Source: Paenibacillus odorifer (GTDB taxonomy: Bacteria; Bacillota; Bacilli; Paenibacillales; Paenibacillaceae). From it: a stretch of 64,000 bases of DNA. Position 1 is the first letter of the stretch, and every line of letters starts with the position of its first letter. The translations under genes were made by a program, and so were the position numbers. A model generated the notes under the pieces. It saw only the letters and a program-made list of their open reading frames with translations, did not search any database and was not told the origin of the DNA. Below are positions 36,325 through 44,979 of the stretch, in pieces. The stretch spans positions 2,108,001 through 2,172,000 of the forward strand of contig NZ_CP009428.1 in assembly GCF_000758725.1 (NCBI RefSeq), written 5' to 3'.

Positions 36325-37215
36325 GTGAGTACATTACATGCGGAGACGAAGAATACTTCGGTCCAGCCTGTCCGATCCTTCAAGACCCGAGCGGTGCTGT
36401 CCCGGACCTTGCTGTGGATTTTTCTACTTATAGTGGCGGCTTTTGCATTGTTTCCGATTATTCTGGCTTTTTTCGGATCCCTTAAGACCAATCTGGAGTT
36501 GACGACAGGAACCACCTTGCTGCCTAAATCTTGGCAGATTGGAAACTACGCGCAGGCTTGGAATTCGGCTAACTTTGCCCGCTTTACATGGAACAGTGTG
36601 TTTATCAGTATCTTTACCACCTTAGGCACTCTATTAATTGGAACGATGGCCGCATATGCGGTAGCGAGAGTCGATTTTTATGGGAAACGCATATATGTTG
36701 TAATTCAGTCCTGCACGCTGTTCATCTCGATCGGTGCTGTGGTGCTTCGGCCACAATTTGACCTTATGGTAGCGCTTAATCTACAGAAATCGTTATGGGG
36801 TGTCATTATTATTCTGATTAGTGCGCATGCCACGGCATTTTTTATGTTGATTGGTTTTGTACGAGCGATTCCGAAGGATCTGGATGAGGCTGCTTTTATT
36901 GACGGCTGTAATTTCTATAGCGTATACTTTCGAGTTATCTTACCTCTTCTGACGCCCGCCCTTGGAGTCACGGCGCTCTGGACCTTCCGCGGAGCATGGA
37001 ACGAATATATTCTGCCGCTGGTTTTTACTATGACACAGCCAAAATTACAGACACTCACCGTAGGATTGGCGGGGCTAAAATATGGTATCGGCGATGCGGC
37101 GCAACCTCAATTGATGCTCGCGGGTGCATGTCTGTCCATGTTGCCAATGATTGTTGTCTATATTTTCGCTAATAAATCGTTCATGCAGATGACAGCTGGC
37201 TCTGTAAAGGGCTAA
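36325..37215 (+). CDS. Carbohydrate ABC transporter permease (MalG type, second importer)
   Basis: A 296-residue permease (GTG start at 36325 after GAGAGGAG) with six predicted helices and EAA-loop motif LDEAAFIDGCNFYSVYFRVILP. It ends in QMTAGSVKG, the typical MalG-type tail. It is 18 bases after the first permease gene. As with the first importer, no ATPase gene is nearby. Confidence 0.92.
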   Translation: MSTLHAETKNTSVQPVRSFKTRAVLSRTLLWIFLLIVAAFALFPIILAFFGSLKTNLELTTGTTLLPKSWQIGNYAQAWNSANFARFTWNSVFISIFTTLGTLLIGTMAAYAVARVDFYGKRIYVVIQSCTLFISIGAVVLRPQFDLMVALNLQKSLWGVIIILISAHATAFFMLIGFVRAIPKDLDEAAFIDGCNFYSVYFRVILPLLTPALGVTALWTFRGAWNEYILPLVFTMTQPKLQTLTVGLAGLKYGIGDAAQPQLMLAGACLSMLPMIVVYIFANKSFMQMTAGSVKG

Positions 37216-37260
37216 ATTCGGGGCGGGCTTCGGACAGCTATTCAAGAAGGATGTGAATAC

Positions 37261-39030
37261 ATGCTGAAGGCCTGGGTTTATCGTACCTCTTTGAAGAAAA
37301 GAATATGGCTATCTTTTACCGCACTGACGGTATTCTGTATTTCAGTCACCGGTTTATTGGCTTACTCCATTGCTTCTCGGGCGATGGAGCGTAACTCTGT
37401 CGAGTTAAATCAAAATGTGCTGAATCAGTCAATCAATGTCCTAGACCAGAAGTTAAAGCAAATCATTGTGGCTTCCTCCACGATGATGTTGAGCGAAGCT
37501 TATCAGCAGACCATCCGGGATATTAAAGCTCATAATATGGAACGTTTTTTTGCCAATTTTTCTATGCTGCAAGCGCCCTTCACGCAGGTAGAGTTGACGG
37601 AAAACTCTATTGAATCTATCTTGATCAGTACGCCAGACGGGGATTTCTACTCTACCAGCAATCAGCGCAGAACCTTGACCCCATTTCTAGAATCTTCGCT
37701 GTACCAACGGGTTAAGGAGAAACCTGAATCCAATTGGGTGGAGAGCCATCGGGACGAGCTATTTGCCGGGAAACATCATGTTATTTCCCTAGTTTTGCAG
37801 CCGCTTACAGACAATTATGTCCCTGATCTATTTTTGATCGTTAATGTAAAAGAGGACATTCTTGAAGATACTGTAAGTGGAGGCGGGAGCCTTGGCTCCG
37901 CGCGTTTTTTACTGATCAATAAAGAGGGAACAAGCGTCTTCGGAGACGGGGAACGCCCGGAATGGTCTCGGGACTCTGTGTTTTTAGACAAACTGAGGGA
38001 GGCGGACCGGGGTAATTTTGAATATTCCGCTGGTGACGGGACAATGCTGCTCAGCTATGCCAGTTCAGGGTATGCAAAAGACTGGGTGTTGGTCAGCTAC
38101 CTGTCCAAAAAGGAACTGCTGCAACCTGTTCGGAGTATTCAATGGCTGGTGTTGATGATCATGGCGGCATGTATCGTCATCGCGCTTTTTCTTGCAAGGT
38201 ATCTGTCCGCTTTGCTACTGGGACCGCTGCTGAAACTGCAACGGACGATGTCTCGTGTAGAGCAGGAGGATCTCAGTGCTCGCTTCCAGAGTCCTTTCCA
38301 GGATGAGATTGGGGAGGCAGGACGCAAATTTAACCAGATGTTAGACCGGATCGGCGAGTTGATTGTTGAAGTCAAGGATACAGAAAAAGAAAAGAGAAAA
38401 GCGGAGATCAAGGCGCTTCAGGCGCAGATCGAGCCTCATTTTTTATATAACACATTAAACACGATTTTCTGGAAATGTGAGATGGATGAATATGAGGACG
38501 TGAAACAGATGGTCATTTCGCTGTCTGCGCTGTTTCAGCTGGGACTGAACAACGGGCAGGAAATTACGACCTTAGGCAAGGAACTGGAACATGTCCGCCA
38601 GTATCTAAACCTTCAGCAGCAATGTTATGAAGGGTTGTTTGACTATACAATTGATGCCGGAGTGGAACTGCTGGAGCTTCCTGTGTTGAAAATTATTATT
38701 CAGCCCTTGGTAGAGAACTCTATCCTGCACGGTCTTAAGGAATTAAGGGGAGGGGGAGTGATCCGGATCTCCGTAGAAGTAGCCAAAAATACACTGCTCA
38801 TCCGGGTTACCGATAACGGAACCGGCATGAATGCGGAGAAACTCAATGCCTGGCTGAAGGAGCCGAACGGCAGTGGAGGGTACGCTCTGTCTAATATATG
38901 TAGCCGATTGCAGCTGTACTACGGCAAAGAAGCCGGATTGGTCTTTCGAAGCAGTCCGCGTGTTGAAACCGAAGCTGTTCTATCCATTCCTGTGGAAGGG
39001 GGAATAAATCCTGAGCGCCCATTCAATTAA
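37261..39030 (+). CDS. YesM-type sensor histidine kinase
   Basis: A 589-residue membrane kinase. Transmembrane helices near 15-37 and 290-310 flank a cache-type extracellular sensor of about 250 residues. A HAMP domain follows (LLGPLLKLQRTMSRVEQEDL), then the His_kinase motif with phospho-accepting H393 in QIEPHFLYNTLN and the ATP-binding domain (IQPLVENSILHGL, DNGTGMN, GGYALSNI). This is the kinase class that pairs with AraC-type YesN regulators to sense extracellular sugars. It overlaps the next gene by about 20 bases. Confidence 0.93.
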   Translation: MLKAWVYRTSLKKRIWLSFTALTVFCISVTGLLAYSIASRAMERNSVELNQNVLNQSINVLDQKLKQIIVASSTMMLSEAYQQTIRDIKAHNMERFFANFSMLQAPFTQVELTENSIESILISTPDGDFYSTSNQRRTLTPFLESSLYQRVKEKPESNWVESHRDELFAGKHHVISLVLQPLTDNYVPDLFLIVNVKEDILEDTVSGGGSLGSARFLLINKEGTSVFGDGERPEWSRDSVFLDKLREADRGNFEYSAGDGTMLLSYASSGYAKDWVLVSYLSKKELLQPVRSIQWLVLMIMAACIVIALFLARYLSALLLGPLLKLQRTMSRVEQEDLSARFQSPFQDEIGEAGRKFNQMLDRIGELIVEVKDTEKEKRKAEIKALQAQIEPHFLYNTLNTIFWKCEMDEYEDVKQMVISLSALFQLGLNNGQEITTLGKELEHVRQYLNLQQQCYEGLFDYTIDAGVELLELPVLKIIIQPLVENSILHGLKELRGGGVIRISVEVAKNTLLIRVTDNGTGMNAEKLNAWLKEPNGSGGYALSNICSRLQLYYGKEAGLVFRSSPRVETEAVLSIPVEGGINPERPFN

Positions 39031-40654
39031 AATATGTATTGTTGATGATATTCCTGCAGTGGTCCGCGGATTGTCGCAGCGGATTCCTTGGGAGGAACAT
39101 GGGATTGTGATCGCGGCCACCGCGGCAGACGGGGAAGAAGGTCTGGAGCAGATCCGCAAGCATCGTCCTGACATCGTATTGACGGATATCCGAATGCCTT
39201 TTAAGGATGGTTTAGAGATGATGCGGAGCCTTCAAGCGGAGCAGCCAGGCATCAAACTGATTTTTTTGACGGGTTATTCTGATTTCACTTATGCCCAGGA
39301 AGCTGTTAAGCTGGGTGCCTTTGATCTGATTGTAAAACCGTACACCAAGGTTCAAGTGCTTGAATCCGTGTTGAAGGCCAAGGAAGTGTTGGAACGGGAA
39401 CGCAGTCAAGCTGAGCAGATGATGGGCATGGAACAAAAGCTGCGCGAGAGCTTACCCTATTTGCGTCAGGAATATATGCGTCTGCTCATCCGTTACGGAA
39501 CTAGACAGCAGCATTTGAGCCAGCAGTGGGATTTTTACAATATCGAGATGAATAACCATAACTTTTGCGTGATGGTAGCGGAAGTGGATTTTTTTGTGGA
39601 ACGTACATCAGAACTTACGGTTTCCGAGGTGGAGTTAATCCGCTTTGCCGTACAGAATATTTTGGAAAATACAATATCTGAATACACTCGGGGCATTGTG
39701 TTCCGGGAAAATGTGAATCAATTCGTTATTGTGATGAACCCTCTGGCGGAGCCGAATATGGAGCAACTTGCAGAGAAATGCCGGGAAAATGTACATCGGT
39801 ATACGTACCAGACGGTGTCCATTGGACTGGGTGGAGAGGTAGAAGAGGTAGGGCAGCTTTCTGCTTCTTATGCGCAGGCACTGTCTGCACTTGCGAACAC
39901 CTTTCTAAATGGTGGGAACAGCGTGTACACCTATGTTGAAGATGCAGTCGTGAATGCCGCGCTACCCAGATACTCATATGACAAGGAGAAAGAATTGCTT
40001 TATTGTCTGCGTTCGGCAAATTTGTCCAAAGCAGAGGAGCAGCTGGATAACATTTGGCATGATTGGATTACTGCACCGGCAACGCCTAACCCGTCCATCG
40101 TTAAGACACTCTGTCTTGAACTGGCTCATTCTATCCATCGGATTTTTTCGGAAAAAGCAACAGATTCGGAAGTTAAAACTCTGGAAAACAAACTTGCAGA
40201 CATGAGCAGTGCAGTCTCTTTTGAAGATCTTAGCCGCCAGATTCGGGAATTTTGCCGTTTGGGCTGTACGTATTTGCAACAACGCCAATGCAGCGACGCG
40301 CGTATGCTTGTGGATCGGGCCATCACTCATATCAATGGCAATCTGCAGCGAAATCTATCCGTCGCCGACTGTGCACGGGAGGTGCATCTTAGTCCTAGCT
40401 ACTTCTCCAATCTTTTTAAAAAGGAGACGGGGATGACACTCGCCCAATATATTATTGGGAGACGAATGGACAAAGCCAAGGAGCTGGTGCTGGAAGGCAT
40501 ACAGGTTCAGGATATTGCCATCTCTTTGGGCTATGAGGATCGACCCTATTTTACAGAGCAGTTCAAAAAATATACCGGAATGACGCCGACTGACTTTCGT
40601 GCAAAATATACCTTACCCAAAGTGGAGGGAAACAGTGATTTCGTCTCCCATTGA
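39011..40654 (+). CDS. YesN-type response regulator with AraC output domain, apparent CTG start
   Basis: A protein of about 547 residues. The receiver (1-125) has the paired acidic residues D12/D13 in IKICIVDDIPAVV, the phospho-acceptor D59 in IVLTDIRMP and the Lys in DLIVKPYTK. The C-terminal double helix-turn-helix (about 435-535) reads LSVADCAREVHLSPSYFSNL and VQDIAISLGYEDRPYFTEQF. The first ATG/GTG start (GTG 39059) would cut off the first strand and both acidic residues. The frame is open back to 39008, and CTG 39011 lies 7 bases after GGAAGGGGGA, so a CTG start fits best; ATT 39026 is another option. It would activate the flanking importer genes. Confidence 0.88.
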   Translation: MSAHSIKICIVDDIPAVVRGLSQRIPWEEHGIVIAATAADGEEGLEQIRKHRPDIVLTDIRMPFKDGLEMMRSLQAEQPGIKLIFLTGYSDFTYAQEAVKLGAFDLIVKPYTKVQVLESVLKAKEVLERERSQAEQMMGMEQKLRESLPYLRQEYMRLLIRYGTRQQHLSQQWDFYNIEMNNHNFCVMVAEVDFFVERTSELTVSEVELIRFAVQNILENTISEYTRGIVFRENVNQFVIVMNPLAEPNMEQLAEKCRENVHRYTYQTVSIGLGGEVEEVGQLSASYAQALSALANTFLNGGNSVYTYVEDAVVNAALPRYSYDKEKELLYCLRSANLSKAEEQLDNIWHDWITAPATPNPSIVKTLCLELAHSIHRIFSEKATDSEVKTLENKLADMSSAVSFEDLSRQIREFCRLGCTYLQQRQCSDARMLVDRAITHINGNLQRNLSVADCAREVHLSPSYFSNLFKKETGMTLAQYIIGRRMDKAKELVLEGIQVQDIAISLGYEDRPYFTEQFKKYTGMTPTDFRAKYTLPKVEGNSDFVSH

Positions 40655-40747
40655 CAGTTGTTTTCTCCTTCACTGATAAAAGGGCAGCGGAATTATAATT
40701 TTCTTAAGAAATGAATGCGATTTCAAAAGAAAAGGGAGGCATTTTAG

Positions 40748-42133
40748 ATGAAAAGAAACAAATGGATATTAGCTGGAGTTTCGCTGATGCTGGCTGGCTC
40801 GTTGGCCGCCTGTTCATCATCCGAATCTAATACGGAGGTAAGCAGCAGCAATACAAACTCCGAAAAAACAAAATTGGTCTACTGGACCATTGATCGTCAC
40901 GATTCTGATTTTATTGAACAAAAAATCAGTGAGTATGAAGGTCTTAATCCCAATATTGAGATTGAAATGAAGGTTATGGCAGAGAACTATACCCAGTCGG
41001 TGGATATTGCCTTCTCCAGCATGCAGGCGCCTGATATTCTCCGGGTGGATACTTATAACGTGCCAACCTGGGTCAAAAGAGGGTATCTGGAATCTTTTGA
41101 TAGCTACATTTCACCAGAGATGAAGAGCCGGTTCGAGAACGTACTTATCAACGAGAAAAATACCGTTGACGGCAAAATATATAGCCTTCCCAATATTGGT
41201 CAGTTCTGGCGCCTCATCTATAACGTAGATTTGTTCGAGAAGGCTGGCATTACAGAGCCGCCTACCACACTCGCAGAGATGGTCGAGGATGCCAAGAAAA
41301 TTACGGCAGCGGGAAAAGATATAGGCGCTTACGGCTTCGCGGGTAATTTCAAAAGTACCAGCGGATTTGAGCGTATCGCTTATCCAATAACAACACTTAG
41401 CAAGACTAAGGGCACAGAGGGCTTCGACTTCCAGACCGGGCAATTTGATTTTAGCGTGTATAAAGAGGTTGCTGAGGCGCTGCGGCAGATTAAGGTGGAT
41501 GGAAGCATGATGCCAGGATCGGAATCGCTTGATATCGACCCGCTGCGTGCGCAATTTGCTCAAGGCAAGATCGGTATGTATTTCAACCATTCCGTTGAGC
41601 CGACGGTCTACAAAACCCAATTCCCAACTGAAATTCGCTGGGCAGCTGCGATTCCTCCAACTATTGACGGGGAGCAGAAGGGTGTCAGCCAAGTTATTGC
41701 AGGAAGTTATTTGGCTATGAGCAAGGATTCTAAGCATAAGGAAGAAGCTTGGAAGTTTATTGAATGGATGTACAGTGATGATGTGCAGATTGCTTATCAG
41801 GAAGCAGGGTACGGGGTTTCGGTTATTCCATCGGTTGCTACTGTTGCCAAGGCACCAGACATTGCAGGGATTGAAGATTTTCTGCCTACAAAGTTAGACG
41901 GGATTTATCCAGCGACTCCGATGGTCATTAGTGAGGGACGTCTGGAAGGACTAAAGAAGGTTGATGTCTTCAATAGATACATTTTTGGTGGTGGAGATTT
42001 AGATAAAGAGCTTCAGGACTTGAATACTCGCTATAATGCGGCACTTGAAAAAGCCAAAGCCGCAGGTGACACCGATATCGAAGCACAGCCGGACTTCGAT
42101 GCAGGTTCCCTGCAGGGATCATTGGCCAAATAA
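40748..42133 (+). CDS. Sugar ABC transporter substrate-binding lipoprotein (second importer)
   Basis: A 461-residue lipoprotein. The signal peptide ends in LAGSLAAC with lipid-modified C22, followed by a Ser/Asn-rich linker and a type-1 solute-binding fold (KTKLVYWTIDRHDSDFI..., FAQGKIGMYFNHS). AAGGGAGG precedes the ATG. Unusually, it follows the regulatory genes rather than heading the permease genes, separated from the regulator by 93 bases that may hold its own promoter. A strong terminator follows. Confidence 0.92.
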   Translation: MKRNKWILAGVSLMLAGSLAACSSSESNTEVSSSNTNSEKTKLVYWTIDRHDSDFIEQKISEYEGLNPNIEIEMKVMAENYTQSVDIAFSSMQAPDILRVDTYNVPTWVKRGYLESFDSYISPEMKSRFENVLINEKNTVDGKIYSLPNIGQFWRLIYNVDLFEKAGITEPPTTLAEMVEDAKKITAAGKDIGAYGFAGNFKSTSGFERIAYPITTLSKTKGTEGFDFQTGQFDFSVYKEVAEALRQIKVDGSMMPGSESLDIDPLRAQFAQGKIGMYFNHSVEPTVYKTQFPTEIRWAAAIPPTIDGEQKGVSQVIAGSYLAMSKDSKHKEEAWKFIEWMYSDDVQIAYQEAGYGVSVIPSVATVAKAPDIAGIEDFLPTKLDGIYPATPMVISEGRLEGLKKVDVFNRYIFGGGDLDKELQDLNTRYNAALEKAKAAGDTDIEAQPDFDAGSLQGSLAK

Positions 42134-42136
42134 ATC

Positions 42137-42189
42137 GAAAAGACGCCCCTTCGGCTTCGTATTAATACGAGCTAGGGGCGTCTTTTTTT
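42137..42189. terminator. Terminator after the second importer
   Basis: AAAAGACGCCCCT (42138-42150) pairs with AGGGGCGTCTTTT (42173-42186), followed by more T. The A-run on the other side would also serve the convergent YheC-like gene. Confidence 0.85.
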
Positions 42190-42209
42190 GATGACTATTA
42201 AGATAATTT

Positions 42210-43340
42210 TTATTCCTCAGTCGTTTTAGCTGTGCTGGGGGTTCCTTTGTTATTGTAGAGCCACAGCGCGTATTCCAGAGGGCGAATAAGGGCTTTGCGG
42301 TATGTGGTTCCGTCACCTGATCTTGCGAACACTTCACGGGCGGGCTTTGGATTAACCTCCAGCACGTAAATTTTCCCTTCGCGATCAATGGCGAGGTCCA
42401 ATGCAAGCTCACATAAGGCTCCGTAACTTTCTTCCAGGAAGGCTGCGGCATCAAGGCCTAACCTCTCGGCAGTCTTCATGACCTTATCGGTTTTATCCTG
42501 ACTACCCAGCCATTCCTTCAGCAGTGTTTCCGCTCGAACGGCATGACCACCGCCATGAAGATTGGAGGTTACACTCCGCGCTGCACCGACCCGTGCTGCC
42601 ATACCTGTGAGTTCCCAGACACCTTGCCCATTCTTTTGAACGAGCATCCGGTAATCATGGAAACGTCCGCCCGGCAGACGTAATGGAATCCCTTGTTGGA
42701 TAAGGAAACGTCCGCCGATGCACCATTGCCGTACGATGGAATCCAGCCGAGTAGAAGAGACTTTACGTGTGGGAATGATTCGGCGATCCTGGCGACGGCC
42801 TTGAATATCATATACCCCACGCCCATTCTTCATTCTCTCAATTCTGAGGATGCCACGTCCACCTGTGCCGTTTGCCGGCTTGATATAGACTACTGAATTG
42901 GTTTTCAGCATCCGGCGCAGGTCGGCAGAGGACTGATAGAGTAAAGTTTCTGGCATATGTTGCCGGAAACGGCTTTTTTGTGAGAATGTTTGGTGAATGG
43001 TCCATTTGTTGCGCAGTGGACGATTCAGAAATAACAGATGATTGTAGCGTTCTCGGAAACGAAGCAGTTGCTGAAAGCGTGAGCTGCGCTGAATACGGCA
43101 ACGGTCATAAATCATGTTCGGAAAAGAACGCCATTTGCGTGACCATTTTCCGCTCTTGGGATCAAAGACAAGGGCATGGATCTGCTCTTTACTGGGATGA
43201 ACATCCATGGGGGTGAAAACAAAGACATCCAAGCCAATTCGTTTGCCCTCGACGATCATTCTCCGGTACACGGCCTTTTCTTCAAGCTGCTTGGCTTCGT
43301 TAATATATAAAGTAAGAATGCCTAAGACGGGCTCTGGCAC
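42210..43340 (-). CDS. YheC/YheD-family ATP-grasp protein, copy 1 (YheC-like)
   Basis: A 376-residue ATP-grasp protein of the endospore coat-associated YheC/YheD family. The N-terminal part (to about 110) holds KWRSFPNMIYDRCRI; the ATP-grasp core has the nucleotide-binding KPANGTGGRGILR, a middle QQGIPLRLPGGRFHDYRMLV and the metal-binding EVNPKPARE. The GTG start at 43340 overlaps the GNAT gene by 19 bases, after AGAAGGTGAACTCCT. Known members are found with the spore coat in B. subtilis; the ligated substrates are not known. It is the last gene of the operon. Confidence 0.9.
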   Translation of the reverse strand: MPEPVLGILTLYINEAKQLEEKAVYRRMIVEGKRIGLDVFVFTPMDVHPSKEQIHALVFDPKSGKWSRKWRSFPNMIYDRCRIQRSSRFQQLLRFRERYNHLLFLNRPLRNKWTIHQTFSQKSRFRQHMPETLLYQSSADLRRMLKTNSVVYIKPANGTGGRGILRIERMKNGRGVYDIQGRRQDRRIIPTRKVSSTRLDSIVRQWCIGGRFLIQQGIPLRLPGGRFHDYRMLVQKNGQGVWELTGMAARVGAARSVTSNLHGGGHAVRAETLLKEWLGSQDKTDKVMKTAERLGLDAAAFLEESYGALCELALDLAIDREGKIYVLEVNPKPAREVFARSGDGTTYRKALIRPLEYALWLYNNKGTPSTAKTTEE

Positions 43341-43840
43341 AGGAGTTCACCTTCTTGTGGAGAATTAGTAGTGCTGCCGGTATGATGGGGTGACCGGAGC
43401 AGTAATGTTGGCTTGCCGGTAGGACCAGTGGTAAGTGTGTCGGCAGCAAGGCCGATATTGAAGCACATCTTTAGGCTAGCTGTATTGTCACAGGCAACAC
43501 TGCATTGCAGATGCCCGAGGCGTTTCAGCTGGGCAGCCATTAAGGCAGTGCCGGTGTGTCTATTCCGGTAGAAGGGGTGCACAGCGACAAGACAGGCTTC
43601 TGCACCGAAACCGGATACGAAGCTGACTCCTGCGAGCTGGCGCCCATTCTGACCGCGTACGGTGGCGACAAGCAGCGAGATACCCGGCTCTGACAACTGA
43701 TCCGGTGTTAAACGGGCCAGTACTTTGCAAGCTTGGTTTGTGATTCGCTTCTCCCCATGCGCTCTTATAAACTCAAGCAGTCCAGCCAGCCGTGATTTCC
43801 ACTGTTTGGCATTTGTGTCATAGATGGAGGATATCTGCAT
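43322..43840 (-). CDS. GNAT family acetyltransferase within the ATP-grasp operon
   Basis: A 172-residue protein with a GNAT fold. The acetyl-CoA-binding motif A is seen in VAVHPFYRNRHTGTALMAAQ, and motif B-like SVACDNTASLKMCFNIGL follows. The C-terminal 25 residues are rich in Ser, Thr and Gly and probably disordered. Its 3' end overlaps the start of ATP-grasp copy 1, so the two are translationally coupled. It may acetylate the product of the ATP-grasp enzymes or a coat protein; the substrate cannot be told. Confidence 0.8.
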   Translation of the reverse strand: MQISSIYDTNAKQWKSRLAGLLEFIRAHGEKRITNQACKVLARLTPDQLSEPGISLLVATVRGQNGRQLAGVSFVSGFGAEACLVAVHPFYRNRHTGTALMAAQLKRLGHLQCSVACDNTASLKMCFNIGLAADTLTTGPTGKPTLLLRSPHHTGSTTNSPQEGELLCQSPS

Positions 43841-43866
43841 GCTGTGTCACATCCTTTTAATGATTT

Positions 43867-44979
43867 CTATTTAAACTGGCGCGCTAAGTGCTGGCCGTAG
43901 TGAAAGATTCGCTCTAGGGACAGCTTGCGGATCGCGGGTTCATCAAATTTCATCGGCCGGGAGTTGGCCTCAAAGAACCAGAGTCCCCCGTTCTCATCTA
44001 CACCCAGATCCATCGACATCTCTCCGAGCATAGAGTCAGAAGCTCTTTCGATTTGTCTAGCGATAAGAAGGGCGGTTGTAGGCACGCTCTTCAGGATCAT
44101 GGCTGCTCTTTCGGTTCCAAATGTACTTTCCAGCATGCTGGCAGGCTCTTCAATACTACCGCCGCGTGGTACATGTGTCGTTATACTTCGGGCACCGGCG
44201 AGGCGTGCGCCTATGCCGGTCACTCCCCAGCCGCCTCTGCTGTTTTTTTGCAGCAGCACCCGCAGATCAAACGGTCTTCCCCGATGAGTCGCCAGTTCAA
44301 TAGCCTGCTGCACAATATAACGAGAGATTCCTTTTTCTTTTCCGATTCTTGCCCAGAGCCGGTCCATGGAAGCTGCTTTGTACGTCACATTTTTTTTGCC
44401 GCTTTGAATTTGAAGCCGGTAAGGCAAAGCGGTATCTGCACGATATTTCAGGCGCATAATTCCTTTTCCTGCTTTGCCGTTCTCTGGTTTAAGGTAGAGG
44501 CTGGTATGCTGGTTCAGCATGGCAGTAAGGGTGTTTGCACTGCGTAATCGTCTCGTTTTTGGAACATGCTTTGAGGTGGAGTGCGAACCCCTTAACCATT
44601 CGAATAGACTCCATTTATTGAAAAAATATGGATTATATAGCTTAATGCCTGGATGTTCCAGGCATTGAGCTATTTTACGTACCACAGCAGGTTTTTCCTC
44701 ATCCTCACGGGTGGGAATTCGGTTATAAATGATTTGTGGAAGAGGTACAGGAATGCTGTACCAGATTTTACCGCTGGACGATGGGACATATCCGTTCACC
44801 ATCCGTTCCTCAAGCTTGAGGTCACGGACAGTGACGACGTAGACAAGAAATCCCATTTCTTTGCCTGTGCGAATAATGTCCCGGAAGTTGCTGCGGTTGC
44901 CATTAAATTGCCGTACTTTATCGCTGGTGGTCAGTATGGCAATAACAGGTTTTGTATCTTCCGGATTATGGGTGCTCAC
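43867..44979 (-). CDS. YheC/YheD-family ATP-grasp protein, copy 2 (YheC-like)
   Basis: A 370-residue ATP-grasp protein. Core motifs are KPENGKAGKGIMRLKY, QQAIELATHRGRPFDLRVLLQ and the metal site FEANSRPMKFDE, where Arg replaces the Lys found in the other copies. It opens with KPVIAILTTSDKVRQFNGN, the short YheC-like form without the beta-rich N-terminal extension. Its ATG overlaps the upstream copy 3 by 4 bases (ATGA), so the genes are coupled. Confidence 0.9.
   Translation of the reverse strand: MSTHNPEDTKPVIAILTTSDKVRQFNGNRSNFRDIIRTGKEMGFLVYVVTVRDLKLEERMVNGYVPSSSGKIWYSIPVPLPQIIYNRIPTREDEEKPAVVRKIAQCLEHPGIKLYNPYFFNKWSLFEWLRGSHSTSKHVPKTRRLRSANTLTAMLNQHTSLYLKPENGKAGKGIMRLKYRADTALPYRLQIQSGKKNVTYKAASMDRLWARIGKEKGISRYIVQQAIELATHRGRPFDLRVLLQKNSRGGWGVTGIGARLAGARSITTHVPRGGSIEEPASMLESTFGTERAAMILKSVPTTALLIARQIERASDSMLGEMSMDLGVDENGGLWFFEANSRPMKFDEPAIRKLSLERIFHYGQHLARQFK

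Noticed and set aside
42569-43216. ORFs antisense to the ATP-grasp genes
   Set aside because: No ribosome sites, and the overlying genes have intact family motifs.
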